Shown in pieces: positions 1-9,489 of a stretch of DNA of 50,609 bases. Source of the stretch: Streptomyces sp. NRRL S-118 (GTDB lineage Bacteria; Actinomycetota; Actinomycetes; Streptomycetales; Streptomycetaceae); assembly GCF_000716335.1 (NCBI RefSeq), contig NZ_JOBL01000161.1, positions 1-50,609 on the forward strand, given 5' to 3'. The stretch's first letter is position 1, and the number at the start of each line of letters is the position of its first letter. The notes under the pieces are model-generated. The model ran no database searches. It saw nothing but the letters and a program-made list of their open reading frames with translations, and was not told the DNA's origin. A program made the translations under genes and the position numbers.

Positions 1-765
1 GAGGCGCTCACGGAAACGGCACCCGGCAAGAAGGCACCCGGCAAGAAGGCCGGCGCCGAGAAGGTGGCCGCCGTGAGGGTGGCGGGCGGGACGGTCACCG
101 CGGAGGCGGGCGAGGGCGAAGCGATGGCCGGCGCGGGGAGAAGGGCCGCGAAGGGCGAGGCGCCGGCCGAGAAGGCGGGCGGGAAGAAGCGGGCGGTCAA
201 GGCGGCCGCCCGGAAGGCCGCACCCGCGGCCGAGGGGGCGGCGCAGGCCGCGGAGAAGACGGGAGCCAGGACGGTGGCAGCGAAGAAGATCGCGGATGTG
301 ACCCCGGCGCAGGCGGCAGGGGCCATGAAGCCGGTGCCGCAGGCACGGGGCATCGCCGGTGCGGCGCCCGAGGAGCTGGCCGTACGGCCCGGCGAGGAGC
401 CGTGGAGCCCCGAGGAGGTCGCGGAGGCCCGCGCCGAGCTGGAGGGCGAGGTGGCACGGCTCCAGGCCGAGCTCGCCGCCTCCGAGGAGGCGCTGTCCGG
501 CCTGATGCGGGACTCCGGGGACGGTGCCGGTCACGACGAGGCCGACACCGGTACGAAGAACATCACGCGCGAGCACGAGATGGCGCTCGCCGCCAACGCC
601 CGGGCCACCCTGGAGCAGATCGAGCACGCCCTCCAGCGGCTCGACGCGGGGACGTACGGCCTGTGCGAGGTGTGCGGCAAGCCGATCGGCAAGGCGCGCA
701 TGCAGGCGTTCCCACGGGCCACCCTCTGCGTGGAGGACAAGCAGAAGCAGGAACGGCGAGGCTGA
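1..765 (+). CDS. TraR/DksA-family zinc-finger protein with Ala/Lys-rich arm (5' end outside window)
   Basis: The frame is open from base 1, so the gene starts upstream; 254 residues are visible. The N-terminal ~100 residues are very rich in Ala and Lys with short GKKAPGKKA-type repeats, like the tails of histone-like proteins. A coiled-coil stretch follows (EELEGEV-type heptads), then a DksA/TraR C-terminal zinc finger: CEVCGKPI, then FPRATLCVEDKQ. The fourth zinc-ligand position holds Asp, not Cys, so the finger has three cysteines. DksA-family proteins act on RNA polymerase; the basic arm suggests nucleic-acid binding. That the protein is nucleoid-associated is inference. It lies 59 nt upstream of lspA, on the same strand. 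Confidence 0.85.
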   Translation, partial: EALTETAPGKKAPGKKAGAEKVAAVRVAGGTVTAEAGEGEAMAGAGRRAAKGEAPAEKAGGKKRAVKAAARKAAPAAEGAAQAAEKTGARTVAAKKIADVTPAQAAGAMKPVPQARGIAGAAPEELAVRPGEEPWSPEEVAEARAELEGEVARLQAELAASEEALSGLMRDSGDGAGHDEADTGTKNITREHEMALAANARATLEQIEHALQRLDAGTYGLCEVCGKPIGKARMQAFPRATLCVEDKQKQERRG

Positions 766-824
766 ACCCGCACGTGTGTGCCGTACCCTCGTGGTCAGTC
801 AGGCACCTAGGTTGAGGGACTCAC

Positions 825-1385
825 GTGGCAGAGGCGGAGCGCACCATCGGTACGCCGGATGTTGGGGACGAGGCCGCGACGCCCGTCGAGCGGCCCAGGG
901 GAAGGCGCAGGATCCTCGCGCTCTTCACCGTGGCTCTCGTGGCCTACCTGCTGGATCTGGGCAGCAAGATGGTCGTGGTGGCCAAGCTGGAGCACCACGA
1001 GCCGATCGAGGTGATCGGCGACCTGCTGCGGTTCGAGGCGGTGCGCAACCCGGGTGCCGCGTTCGGGATCGGTGAGGCCTTCACCGTGATCTTCACGGTC
1101 ATCGCGGCGACGGTGATCGTGGTGATCATCCGCCTGGCGCGGAAGCTGTACAGCCTGCCGTGGGCGATCGCGCTCGGTCTGCTGCTCGGCGGGGCGCTCG
1201 GCAACCTCACCGACCGGATCTTCCGGTCGCCCGGCGTCTTCCAGGGCGCGGTGGTGGACTTCATCGCCCCCGCGCACTTCGCCGTCTTCAACCTCGCCGA
1301 CTCGGCGATCGTGTGCGGCGGGTTCCTGATCGTGATCCTGTCGTTCCGGGGCCTGGACCCCGACGGGACCGTCCACAAGGACTGA
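825..1385 (+). CDS. lspA: Lipoprotein signal peptidase (signal peptidase II)
   Basis: The 186-residue product is an inner-membrane aspartyl protease that removes the signal peptide of prolipoproteins after Lgt has modified the lipobox Cys. Family motifs are present: [10 protein letters not shown] near residue 74, GNLTDR near 126 (Asp130) and FNLADS near 155 (Asp159); the two Asp form the catalytic dyad. Four membrane segments are visible after a polar N-terminus of about 28 residues. The GTG start follows a GAGGGA ribosome site. Lgt, the preceding enzyme in the pathway, is also in this window at 42183-43172. Confidence 0.97.
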   Translation: MAEAERTIGTPDVGDEAATPVERPRGRRRILALFTVALVAYLLDLGSKMVVVAKLEHHEPIEVIGDLLRFEAVRNPGAAFGIGEAFTVIFTVIAATVIVVIIRLARKLYSLPWAIALGLLLGGALGNLTDRIFRSPGVFQGAVVDFIAPAHFAVFNLADSAIVCGGFLIVILSFRGLDPDGTVHKD

Positions 1386-1402
1386 CAAGGCATACTCGAC
1401 GG

Positions 1403-2344
1403 GTGAGCACGATTCCCGAGATCCGTACGCTGCCCGTTCCCGATGGTCTGGAGGGCGAGCGCGTCGACGCCGCCATCGCCCGTATGTTCGGGTTTTCCCG
1501 CACCAAGGCGGCCGAGCTGGCCGCCGCCGGGAAGGTGCTCGTCGACGGCGCCGTCGTCGGCAAGTCCGAGCGGGTGAGCGGCGGTGCCTGGCTCGAGGTG
1601 GAGATGCCGGCGCCCGCCGCGCCCGTGCAGATCGTCGCCGAGCCCGTCGAGGGCATGGAGATCGTCCACGACGACGACGACATCGTCGTGATCGTCAAGC
1701 CGGTCGGCGTGGCCGCCCACCCGAGCCCCGGCTGGACCGGCACCACCGTGATCGGCGGCCTCGCCGCGGCCGGCTACCGCATCTCGACGTCCGGCGCGGC
1801 CGAGCGGCAGGGCATCGTGCACCGCCTCGACGTCGGCACCTCCGGGCTCATGGTCGTGGCCAAGTCGGAGCGGGCGTACACGCTCCTCAAGGCGCAGTTC
1901 CGCGAGCGCACGGTCGACAAGCGCTACCACGCGCTCGTCCAGGGCCACCCCGACCCGCTGAGCGGCACGATCGACGCCCCCATCGGCCGCCACCCGAACC
2001 ACGACTACAAGTGGGCCGTCACCGCCGAGGGCAAGCCCTCCGTGACGCACTACGACCTCATCGAGGCGTACCGGGCGGCCTCCCTGCTCGACATCAAGCT
2101 GGAGACGGGCCGCACCCACCAGATCCGGGTCCACATGTCCGCCCACCGCCACCCGTGCGTCGGCGACCTGACGTACGGCGCCGACCCGACGCTGGCCAAG
2201 CGCCTGCGCCTGACCCGTCAGTGGCTGCACGCGGTGCGGCTCGGTTTCGAGCACCCGGCGGACGGCCGCTGGGTGGAGTTCGCGAGCAGCTACCCCGACG
2301 ACCTCCAGCACGCCCTCGACACGATCGCCGCGGAGAGCGCATGA
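1403..2344 (+). CDS. rluD: RluD/RluA-family ribosomal large-subunit pseudouridine synthase
   Basis: The 313-residue product is predicted to isomerise uridines in 23S rRNA to pseudouridine. An S4 RNA-binding domain covers about residues 18-80 and the catalytic domain follows, with the hallmark [12 protein letters not shown] around residue 137 (catalytic Asp143) and RTHQIRVHM further on. The GTG start at 1403 lies 17 nt after lspA and gives the normal family length; the frame stays open further upstream but would run into lspA. The stop overlaps the next gene by 4 bp (ATGA), so the two are probably translationally coupled. Which uridines are modified cannot be told from the sequence. Confidence 0.93.
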   Translation: MSTIPEIRTLPVPDGLEGERVDAAIARMFGFSRTKAAELAAAGKVLVDGAVVGKSERVSGGAWLEVEMPAPAAPVQIVAEPVEGMEIVHDDDDIVVIVKPVGVAAHPSPGWTGTTVIGGLAAAGYRISTSGAAERQGIVHRLDVGTSGLMVVAKSERAYTLLKAQFRERTVDKRYHALVQGHPDPLSGTIDAPIGRHPNHDYKWAVTAEGKPSVTHYDLIEAYRAASLLDIKLETGRTHQIRVHMSAHRHPCVGDLTYGADPTLAKRLRLTRQWLHAVRLGFEHPADGRWVEFASSYPDDLQHALDTIAAESA

Positions 2345-2808
2345 GCCCCTTCCTCGTCCGGGAGGCGGTGACCGACGAGGACCTGAAGGCGGGCTTCGCC
2401 GTTCGCCACGAGGTCTTCGTCGTCGAGCAGGGCGTCCCCGAGGAGATCGAGTACGACGCCTACGACGCGACCGCCGTGCACGTCCTGGCCGTCCGCCGCT
2501 CCGACGGCACCGCCCTGGGCACCGGGCGGCTGCTGCACGGGCCGGACGCGGCCGGCAGGACCGGCGGCGCCGACGGCGTCGGCTCGCTCGGCCGCCTGGC
2601 GGTCGTGAAGGCGGCCCGCGGCCTCGGGGCCGGCGTGGCGCTCGTGCGCGCCATCGAGGAGGCGGCACGCGCGCGGGGGCTGACCGCGGTGGACCTGCAC
2701 GCCCAGACGCAGGCGCTGGGGTTCTACGAGCGGCTCGGGTACGAGGCCTACGGCACGCCGTTCCAGGACGCGGGCATGCCGCATCTCGCCATGCGGCGGA
2801 TGCTCTGA
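2341..2808 (+). CDS. GNAT-family N-acetyltransferase (ElaA-like)
   Basis: The 155-residue product has a single GNAT domain and is predicted to use acetyl-CoA. It begins with the [12 protein letters not shown] signature of the ElaA/YjcF group. The acetyl-CoA loop region is [19 protein letters not shown], and the C-terminal block is [19 protein letters not shown] followed by a conserved H-x2-M near the end. It starts within the stop codon of the pseudouridine synthase gene (4-bp overlap), so it is co-transcribed with it. The substrate is unknown. A link to ribosome maturation is suggested only by gene context. Confidence 0.9.
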   Translation: MSPFLVREAVTDEDLKAGFAVRHEVFVVEQGVPEEIEYDAYDATAVHVLAVRRSDGTALGTGRLLHGPDAAGRTGGADGVGSLGRLAVVKAARGLGAGVALVRAIEEAARARGLTAVDLHAQTQALGFYERLGYEAYGTPFQDAGMPHLAMRRML

Positions 2809-2891
2809 CGCGCGTGGCAGGGTTGAGGGTGCTGATCGTCTCGGACTGACCGGACCCTCCGACCGGGTCCTCGCGGGCGGAAGGGCGCACC

Positions 2892-4478
2892 GTGGACCAA
2901 CTGGCTCTGCTCCTCGTGCTGCTGCTGGGCGCGGTGGTGACCGTGCCCCTCGGGGAACGGCTGGGCCTGCCCGCACCGGTGCTGATGACGATCGGCGGGA
3001 TGGGCCTCGCCCTGCTCCCCTTCGTGCCGAACATCGAGCTCCCGCCCGACTACATCCTGCCCCTGGTCCTGCCGCCGTTGCTGTACGCGGCCGTCCAGCG
3101 CACCTCCTGGCGCCAGTTCACCGCCAACAGGAGGCCCATCTTCCTGCTCGCCGTCGCGCTGGTCTTCGTGACCACCGCCGCCGTGGCGGCCGTCGCGAGC
3201 GCTGTCGTCCCCGGGCTGCCGCTGGCCGCCGCCGTCGCGCTGGGTGCGCTCGTCGCGCCGCCCGACCCGGTCGCGGCCACCGCCGTGGCGGGGTCCCTCG
3301 GGCTGCCGCGGCGGCTCGTGTCGATCCTGGAGGGCGAGGGGCTGTTCAACGACGTCACCGCGATCGTGCTGTACCACGTGGCGATCGGGGCGGCGCTCGC
3401 CGGAACGTTCTCCTGGGGGGAGGCGGTGGGGGAGCTGGCGCTGTCGGCCGTGGTCGCCGTCGTCGTCGGGCTGGCGCTCGGCTGGCTGTCCAACAAGCTG
3501 ATGGGCATGCTCGGTGACCCCACCCTGCAGACCGGGCTCACCCTGCTGGTGCCGTTCGTCGGCTACGTCCTGGCGGACCGGCTGCTCGGCTCGGGCGTCC
3601 TCGCCGTCCTCGTCATCGCCCTCTACCTCGCCGAACACGCGGCAGACGCCGACGACGTGATGGGCCGTCTGGCGGGCCGGGCGTTCTGGGAGGTCGTCGA
3701 CGTCCTGGTCACGGGTATCGCGTTCGGGCTGATCGGGCTGGAGCTGCACCACGTCTTCGGCACGGCCGAGGGACGGGAGCTGGAGATGCTCGGCTGGGGC
3801 GGCGCGGTCGCCGCCTGCGTCGTCGGCGTACGCCTGGGGTGGCTGCTGCCCGCCACCTGGCTGGCCAAGCGGCTGCACTCGCGGCGGGACTACGACGAGG
3901 ACATCCCGGTCAGCTGGCGGGAGACCGTCGTCATGTGGTGGTCGGGCATGCGGGGTGTGGCGTCGGTCGCCCTGGCCCTCGCCGTCCCGCTGCGCGACGA
4001 CCACGGGGCGCCCTTCCCATGGCGTGACGAGATCATCTTCATCGCCTTCTGCGTCATCGTCGCGACCCTCCTCTTCCAGGGCCTGACCCTGCCGTGGCTG
4101 GTCGGGAAGCTCGGCGTACGCGCCGACACGGACACGGAGCGGGAGTTCGAGCGGAGCCTGGCCCTGCGCGCCGCACGGGCCGCCAAACGGCGCCTGAAGG
4201 AGATCCAGGAGGTCGACGAGCTGCCGGAGGAGCTCCAGGAGCGGCTCCAGCGCATCGCGTTCGAGGTGGGCGTGAGGATCAGCCCGGACGTGCTGGACGA
4301 GGAGCGGCGGTCGTCGGCGGCCCGGAGGGCGGAGCGCTTCAAGGCGGTGCAGCGCATCCAGCACGAGATGCTGTCGGCCGCCCGCCACGAGGTGCTGGCC
4401 GCGCGCAGCGAACCCGGCGCCGACCCGGAGGTCGTCGACCGGGTGCTGCGGCAACTGGACGTCCACAGCCTTCGCTGA
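2892..4478 (+). CDS. Na+/H+ antiporter, CPA1 family
   Basis: The 528-residue product has about 12 membrane segments in residues 1-400 and a hydrophilic helical C-terminal tail of about 120 residues. The ion-binding region has the CPA1 signatures: VAPPDPVAATAV (Asp125) and EGEGLFNDVTAIVLY (Asn153-Asp154). Members exchange cytoplasmic Na+ or K+ for protons at the plasma membrane. The GTG start follows GGAAGG at good spacing. A 6-bp inverted repeat (2852-2857/2865-2870) lies between this gene and the acetyltransferase gene. The tail may be regulatory, which is inference. Confidence 0.92.
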   Translation: MDQLALLLVLLLGAVVTVPLGERLGLPAPVLMTIGGMGLALLPFVPNIELPPDYILPLVLPPLLYAAVQRTSWRQFTANRRPIFLLAVALVFVTTAAVAAVASAVVPGLPLAAAVALGALVAPPDPVAATAVAGSLGLPRRLVSILEGEGLFNDVTAIVLYHVAIGAALAGTFSWGEAVGELALSAVVAVVVGLALGWLSNKLMGMLGDPTLQTGLTLLVPFVGYVLADRLLGSGVLAVLVIALYLAEHAADADDVMGRLAGRAFWEVVDVLVTGIAFGLIGLELHHVFGTAEGRELEMLGWGGAVAACVVGVRLGWLLPATWLAKRLHSRRDYDEDIPVSWRETVVMWWSGMRGVASVALALAVPLRDDHGAPFPWRDEIIFIAFCVIVATLLFQGLTLPWLVGKLGVRADTDTEREFERSLALRAARAAKRRLKEIQEVDELPEELQERLQRIAFEVGVRISPDVLDEERRSSAARRAERFKAVQRIQHEMLSAARHEVLAARSEPGADPEVVDRVLRQLDVHSLR

Positions 4479-4510
4479 GGCCGCAGGGCGCGAGCCGCCT
4501 GCCGCTGCCG

Positions 4511-5677
4511 CTATCCGCGGCCGGTGCGGACGCCGGGCTTCTGCTCCGCGTCCCGTACGACGTACGCGTCGACGTTGTTGCTGTGGACCTCCGCCGCCCG
4601 CGGGGGCCGGTGGTCGTGCCACTGCCCGTCCGGCGACGGCGCGGGCGCGGCGGTGGCCGTGGCGACGCGCGGCAGCGCGTACGGGTGCTCCCGGCACAGC
4701 CAGGCGACCATCTGCTCCCGCACGCTGCAGCGCACGGTCCAGATGTCGTCGGCGTCCTTCGCCGTCACCACCGCGCGCACCTGGATCGTGGTGGGCGTGG
4801 TGTCGGTGACGGCCAGCGACCAGTCACGGCCGTCCCAGGCGGAGCAGGCGTGCAGGATCTCCTGGAGCTTGTCGCGCATCAGGCCGACCGGTGCCGTGTG
4901 GTCGAGGTGGAAGAAGACCGTGCCGGTCATCTGGGCGCCGCCGCGCGACCAGTTCTCGAACGGCTTGCTGGTGAAGTACGACACGGGCATCGTGATCCGG
5001 CGCTCGTCCCAGGTCCGTACGGCCAGGAACGTCAGCGTGACCTCCTCCACCACGCCCCATTCGCCGTCCACGACGACCGTGTCACCGATGCGGACCATGT
5101 CGCCGAAGGCGATCTGGAAGCCGGCGAAGAGGTTGCCGAGGGTGGACTGGGCGGCGACACCGGCGACGATGCCGATGATGCCCGCGGAGGCCAGCATGGA
5201 CGTGCCGATCGTGCGGAAGTCCGGGAACGTCAGCAGCATCGCCGCGACCGCCACCACACCGACCACGGCGGTGACGATCCGCATGATGAGCGTCACCTGG
5301 GTGCGGACCCGGCGCACCCGGGCCGCGTCGCGCGTGGAGGACGCGTAACGGGCGTAACTGGACTCCACTATGGCGGCGGCGATCCGCACCACCAGCCAGG
5401 CGCCGGCCCCGATCAGGACGAGACCGAGCACCTGGCCGATGGCGGTCTGGTGGGAGACGATGACCTGCCACCTGGTCTGCCGGTACGAGCCGCGCAGCAG
5501 GGCGGTGAGCATGACCACCTGCAGCGGTATGCGGCAGCGGCGCAGCAGGTCCCACAAGGGGGTCTCCGGGTGCCGGGCGTCGATGCGGCGCAGCAGCACG
5601 TCGGCCAGCCAGCCGACGAGCAGCGTGAGCACGACCGACCCACCGAGGACGGTCAACGGGCGCAGTACGTTCTCCAT
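4511..5677 (-). CDS. MscS-type mechanosensitive ion channel protein
   Basis: The 388-residue membrane protein has four or five N-terminal hydrophobic segments (residues about 8-170), a pore-lining helix rich in Gly/Ala ending near the GNLFAGFQIAF motif, and the MscS beta domain (DTVVVDGEWGVVEEVTL, then RRITMPVSYFTSKPFENWSR). MscS-family channels open under membrane tension during osmotic downshift. The tail is hydrophilic and Arg-rich. It is convergent with the antiporter gene and divergent from the hydrolase gene, with only 38 nt between the two start codons. Confidence 0.92.
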   Translation of the reverse strand: MENVLRPLTVLGGSVVLTLLVGWLADVLLRRIDARHPETPLWDLLRRCRIPLQVVMLTALLRGSYRQTRWQVIVSHQTAIGQVLGLVLIGAGAWLVVRIAAAIVESSYARYASSTRDAARVRRVRTQVTLIMRIVTAVVGVVAVAAMLLTFPDFRTIGTSMLASAGIIGIVAGVAAQSTLGNLFAGFQIAFGDMVRIGDTVVVDGEWGVVEEVTLTFLAVRTWDERRITMPVSYFTSKPFENWSRGGAQMTGTVFFHLDHTAPVGLMRDKLQEILHACSAWDGRDWSLAVTDTTPTTIQVRAVVTAKDADDIWTVRCSVREQMVAWLCREHPYALPRVATATAAPAPSPDGQWHDHRPPRAAEVHSNNVDAYVVRDAEQKPGVRTGRG

Positions 5678-5715
5678 GGGTCCGGGACTCCGACGACGGC
5701 TGGCAGGATGGCCGG

Positions 5716-6285
5716 ATGGACATCATGCTCTTCCACTCGGCCTACGGTCTGCGCCCGGCCGTCCACACGGCAGCCGACCGGCTGCGCGCGGCCGGGCACC
5801 ACGTGCACGTGCCCGACCTCTACGGCGGTCAAACTGCCGGAACGGTGGAGGAGGGCATGGCGATCAAGGAGGGGATCGGCAAGGAGGAGCTGCTCAAGCG
5901 GGCGGTCCTCGCCGCCGCGCCGTACTCCGAGCGAGGGCTCGTGTACGCGGGGTTCTCGCTGGGCGCTTCCATCGCCCAGACGCTGGCCCTCGGTGATGAG
6001 AAGGCCCGCGGGCTGCTGCTGGTGCACGGCACGTCCGACATCGCGCCGAACGCGTCGGTGGACGAGCTGCCGGTCCAGCTGCACGTCGCCGCTCCGGACC
6101 CCTTCGAACCGGACGACTGGCTGAACGCCTGGTACCTGAGGATGCGGCAGATCGGCGCGGACCCCGAGGTCTACCGCTACCAGGGCGCCGGTCACCTGTA
6201 CACGGACCCCGGCCTGCCGGACTACGACGAGGACGCCGCCGAGCGGACCTTCCGGATCGCCGTGGACTTCGTGCAGGGCCTCTAG
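5716..6285 (+). CDS. Dienelactone hydrolase-family alpha/beta hydrolase
   Basis: The 189-residue product is a small cytoplasmic hydrolase. The nucleophile elbow is YAGFSLGAS, placing Ser at residue 81 where classical dienelactone hydrolase has Cys. PDLYGG near residue 33 and GAGHLYTDP near the C-terminus, with the likely catalytic His, fit the family, and an Asp in APDPFEPDDW may complete the triad. The ATG sits 6 nt after a CAGGAT -10-like hexamer, which suggests a short or absent leader. The substrate is unknown. Confidence 0.85.
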   Translation: MDIMLFHSAYGLRPAVHTAADRLRAAGHHVHVPDLYGGQTAGTVEEGMAIKEGIGKEELLKRAVLAAAPYSERGLVYAGFSLGASIAQTLALGDEKARGLLLVHGTSDIAPNASVDELPVQLHVAAPDPFEPDDWLNAWYLRMRQIGADPEVYRYQGAGHLYTDPGLPDYDEDAAERTFRIAVDFVQGL

Positions 6286-6436
6286 GCCTGTCCTCCGGGT
6301 CAGGCCCGCGAGGTCCGGAAGACAGGGCCCTGGCCGGCACAGGGGTGCGCCCCGGCTGCCGGACGGGTCCGGTGGCCGGGGCGCGACCGCGGGCGAGCGA
6401 CCGGCCGCGGGTGACCGCGGCGGTGCGGTGCGGCCG

Positions 6437-7435
6437 TCAGACGGCGCGGTAGGCGGTCCAGTGGTCCTTCATGCGCTGCACCTGGCCCGAGGTGAACTGG
6501 TACATGCAGGCGTCGTAGGTGTAGTCCATGAAGTTGTGGATGGGGTCGGCACCCGTCTTGCTGGCGCAGCTGTCACGGCCGGTCGGGCACTCGTACGCCG
6601 GGCTCTTCTCCGCCGGGGTGTCGGAGACGTAGTCGCCGTTGCCGTTGCAGCCGCCCTGGAAGGTGTGGTACAGCCCCATCCAGTGGCCGACCTCGTGCGT
6701 GCCGGTGTCGCCCTCGTCGTAGTTGGCGGCCGACCCGCCCGGCAGCGAGGAGTCGAGCACGACGACGCCGTCCATCGTCGGGTTGGACCGGTACGAGGAC
6801 GGGAAGGTGGCCCAGCCCAGCAGCCCGCCGCCGAGGTTGGCGGTGTAGAAGTTGAGCGCGTTCGCCCCGCCCTTGCGGAGCGCCGACTTCATGGCCTTCT
6901 CCTCGGGGGAGCCGGAGCTGAGGTTGTACCAGGCCGCGTTGTTCGTGTAGTCCGTGGCGGCCAGCGTGAACTGGAAGCCGGAGTCGGCGTTGCCGGTGCC
7001 CTGGCCGCCGAACGCCGAGTTGAGGACGGCGAGCTGCTGGTCGATGTCGGTCGCGCTGAGCTTGCCGGTCTCGCCGTCGTGGATGACGTGGAAGTAGACC
7101 GGGATGGTGGTGGCGGTGGCGGCGAAGCCGCGAGCGCCGTTCGCCCGCGCGGCCTCGAGTCTCTTCTTCAGGTCCGCGTCCATGGCCTTGGCCTTGGCGT
7201 CGGTGACCTCGTTGGGCTCGTGGGCGTGCCCGGTGCCTCCGGGACGGCCTTCGCGCGCGGTGGCGCTCGTGACCGCGTCGTCCGCGCACTCCTCCGCGGC
7301 GGCCGCGGCGGGTGCCTTGGCGGCGGCGGCACCCGTCGGGGCGGAGAGCGGGAAGAGGGCCAGGGTTCCGGCCAGGACCGCCGTGCCGAGTGCACGGCGG
7401 TGCATACGCGGAGATATTCGGGCAAGAGCACGCAT
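6437..7435 (-). CDS. Secreted zinc metalloprotease, pappalysin-like (M43 type)
   Basis: The 332-residue product has an N-terminal signal peptide (basic start, hydrophobic core around residues 16-37, AAAA cleavage region). A propeptide-like segment reaches to about residue 110 and a metzincin catalytic domain follows. The zinc site is [11 protein letters not shown] (His247, Glu248, His251, His257), with a downstream Met-turn NFMDY (Met303) and several Cys that may form disulfides. This matches M43 (cytophagalysin/pappalysin) enzymes. A GAGGAG ribosome site precedes ATG 7435; an internal ATG ten residues in is an alternative start. The gene stands alone downstream of phoD, from which it is separated by a hairpin. 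Confidence 0.9.
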   Translation of the reverse strand: MRALARISPRMHRRALGTAVLAGTLALFPLSAPTGAAAAKAPAAAAAEECADDAVTSATAREGRPGGTGHAHEPNEVTDAKAKAMDADLKKRLEAARANGARGFAATATTIPVYFHVIHDGETGKLSATDIDQQLAVLNSAFGGQGTGNADSGFQFTLAATDYTNNAAWYNLSSGSPEEKAMKSALRKGGANALNFYTANLGGGLLGWATFPSSYRSNPTMDGVVVLDSSLPGGSAANYDEGDTGTHEVGHWMGLYHTFQGGCNGNGDYVSDTPAEKSPAYECPTGRDSCASKTGADPIHNFMDYTYDACMYQFTSGQVQRMKDHWTAYRAV

Positions 7436-7624
7436 GGTGACTCCTCGCGGGGGGTTGTGGAGAGGGCCTTCCTCGCCACCGCGGGGAGATTACGTGGCCA
7501 TGTCAGATCTTGATGAGCAGTGAACAAGCCCAATCAATCGTTGAGTAATTGAAGACATCAGGGAGAAATCCTTCGGTCCGTCCCGGGTGTTGAGACGCGC
7601 ACGTAACGAATGCGCCACCGCGGG

Positions 7625-7666
7625 CGGGTGGTGTGTCCGTATTCGATCTGTCGAACACACCACCCG
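7625..7666 (-). terminator. Nested hairpin, probable phoD terminator
   Basis: A perfect stem of about 11 bp (arms 7625-7636 and 7656-7666, CGGGTGGTGTG-type) encloses a second small stem TTCGA/TCGAA (7642-7646/7651-7655). It lies 66 nt past the phoD stop and before the metalloprotease promoter region. There is no U-tract, which is usual in Streptomyces. Confidence 0.7.
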
Positions 7667-7731
7667 TGACGGCCGTGTGATCTCCCGTTAACACCCGGCA
7701 GGATGGCCGAAAATCGACCCTAGGGGTCGCC

Positions 7732-9375
7732 TCAGCGTACGGGCGCGTACACCCGCTCGACCTTCTGCGTTCCACTCACCGTCCGGTATGAGCGGATCCA
7801 CGCCGACGAGGCGTCCGGCCGGGTCCGGTCGGACAGGACGTAGTAGTCCATCTGGGCGCGCTCGGCGGTCACGTCCAGGACGCCGTAGCCGTGGTTGTCC
7901 ATGTCGATCCACTTGACGTGGCGGTTGGCGGCCTTGACGGCTCCGGCGGCCACCATGGAGACCGTGCCGGGCGCCACCCCGAGGATGTCGTCCAGGTTGT
8001 CGGAGGTCACCGACGTCACCACGAACTCGGTCGCCGCCGACCGCGACAGCGGGTACGTCGCCGCCTTCACCGGTACGTCGTTGGCCCATGCCATGTGGAT
8101 GTCACCGGTGAGGAAGACGGTGTTGGCGATGGACCGGTCCGTGAGGTGCGCGAGCAGCTCCTTGCGGTCGTCGGTGTAGCCGTCCCACTGGTCCGCGTTG
8201 ACGGCCAGCCCGCCCGCGGGCAGGCCCAGCAGCTCCGCGACGGGCTCCAGGAGATGGGCCGGCAGGGAGCCGAAGGCGACCGGCGAGATCATCACCGATG
8301 TGCCGACCAGCTTCCAGGCGCTGTCGGAGGCCGCCAGCCCCGACTTCAGCCAGTCCAGCTGGGCGCGCCCCGTGATCGTGCGGTCCGGGTCGTCCACCCG
8401 GCCGCTGCCCGCCGGCGCCTGCTGCGAACGGAACGAGCGCAGGTCCAGCAGGTGCAGATCGGCCAGCTTGCCGAAGCGCAGCCGCCGGTAGACGGTGCCT
8501 TCCGTGGAGGTGCGGACCGGCATCCACTCGAAGTACGCCTGCTTGGCCGCCGCGACGCGCGCCGCCCACTCGCCCTCCGCGCCGGGGGTGTGGTTGTCGG
8601 CCCCGCCGGACCACGTGTCGTCGGCGAACTCGTGGTCGTCCCATATCGCGATCACCGGGTGCGCGGCGTGCAGCGCCTGCAGGTCGGGGTCCGACTTGTA
8701 GGTGGCGTGGCGCAGCCGGTAGTCGGCCAGCGTGACGATCTCGTGCACCGGGGCGTGCGGACGGACCACGTGCTCCGGCTTCGGGTAGCTGCCGGAGCCG
8801 TACTCGTAGATGTAGTCGCCGAGATGGAGGACCGCGTCCAGGTCGGCGCGGGCGGCGAGGTGGCGGTACGCGGAGAAATAGCCCGACTCCCAGTTGGCGC
8901 AGGAGACCACGCCGAACCGGATGCCCGGCGCGGCGGCGTCGGCGGCCGGGGCGGTGCGGGTACGGCCGACGGGGGAGACCTCCGTCCCCACGGTGAACCG
9001 GAAGTAATAGTCGGTCGCCTGGTGCAGGCCTCTTACGTCCACCTTGACGGTGTGGTCCGTGGCTGCCGTCGCCGTGACGGTGCCCCGGGCGACGACACCG
9101 GTGAAGGAACGGTCCTGCGCGACCTCCCATCTGACCTCCGCGTCCGGGCCCTTGCCGGACCCTGGCACCGCGTCGGCGGCCGGCGTGACGCGCGTCCACA
9201 GCAGGACGCCGTCGGGGAGGGGGTCGCCGGAGGCGACACCGTGGAGGAAGACGGGCGTGCGGGTGTCCGCGGCGGCGGACGGGGCGGCGGCGAGGACGGG
9301 AGCGGCGACCGCGGTGGCGGCGGCGGCCTTGACGACCGCGCGGCGGCTCGGGGCAGGAATGTGTCGACTGGTCAC
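7732..9375 (-). CDS. phoD: Secreted alkaline phosphatase PhoD (Tat-exported)
   Basis: The 547-residue product is an extracellular metal-dependent phosphodiesterase/phosphatase. The N-terminus has a twin-arginine signal (SRRAVVK, Arg11-Arg12, then an Ala-rich hydrophobic stretch and AxA site), so folded export by Tat is expected. A PhoD N-terminal beta domain covers about residues 35-130. The catalytic domain carries [20 protein letters not shown] and TGDIHMAW metal-ligand blocks. It starts at GTG 9375 with no clear ribosome site and a TAATGT -10-like element 8 nt upstream, so the mRNA may be leaderless. In streptomycetes phoD is induced on phosphate starvation through PhoP. I could not find a convincing PHO box by eye. 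Confidence 0.95.
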   Translation of the reverse strand: MTSRHIPAPSRRAVVKAAAATAVAAPVLAAAPSAAADTRTPVFLHGVASGDPLPDGVLLWTRVTPAADAVPGSGKGPDAEVRWEVAQDRSFTGVVARGTVTATAATDHTVKVDVRGLHQATDYYFRFTVGTEVSPVGRTRTAPAADAAAPGIRFGVVSCANWESGYFSAYRHLAARADLDAVLHLGDYIYEYGSGSYPKPEHVVRPHAPVHEIVTLADYRLRHATYKSDPDLQALHAAHPVIAIWDDHEFADDTWSGGADNHTPGAEGEWAARVAAAKQAYFEWMPVRTSTEGTVYRRLRFGKLADLHLLDLRSFRSQQAPAGSGRVDDPDRTITGRAQLDWLKSGLAASDSAWKLVGTSVMISPVAFGSLPAHLLEPVAELLGLPAGGLAVNADQWDGYTDDRKELLAHLTDRSIANTVFLTGDIHMAWANDVPVKAATYPLSRSAATEFVVTSVTSDNLDDILGVAPGTVSMVAAGAVKAANRHVKWIDMDNHGYGVLDVTAERAQMDYYVLSDRTRPDASSAWIRSYRTVSGTQKVERVYAPVR

Positions 9376-9383
9376 GGACCATC

Positions 9384-9389
9384 ACATTA
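9384..9389 (-). promoter_or_regulatory. Candidate -10 hexamer of phoD, with 12-bp palindrome
   Basis: On the minus strand TAATGT (matching TANNNT) lies 8 nt before the phoD GTG start, the distance expected of a leaderless promoter. It overlaps a perfect 12-bp palindrome, TACTGATCAGTA, at 9388-9399. No good -35 hexamer is visible, which would suit activator-dependent transcription. Confidence 0.5.
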
Positions 9390-9406
9390 CTGATCAGTAC
9401 GACCAA

Positions 9407-9440
9407 CGGGCAGGCGAAAACCGGAAAGTTCGCCTGCCCG
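9407..9440 (-). terminator. 12-bp stem-loop between the dsbA-like gene and phoD
   Basis: Perfect inverted repeat CGGGCAGGCGAA (9407-9418) and its complement (9429-9440) with a 10-nt loop. It lies 50 nt past the DsbA-like stop and about 32 nt before the phoD start, so it probably ends the upstream transcript and insulates phoD. Confidence 0.8.
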
Positions 9441-9489
9441 TGGCCCCCGCGCCGGACCGCCCTCACCTGCTGGGACGGCCGCGCTCCGG

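Noticed and set aside
944..3034. A 696-codon minus-strand frame across lspA, the pseudouridine synthase and GNAT genes
   Set aside because: It crosses several well-supported genes and has no recognisable family; it is a codon-bias shadow.
6286..6436. Possible small RNA or terminator in the GC-rich gap between the hydrolase and protease genes
   Set aside because: Several partial inverted repeats are visible but none gives a clean stem longer than about 6 bp.
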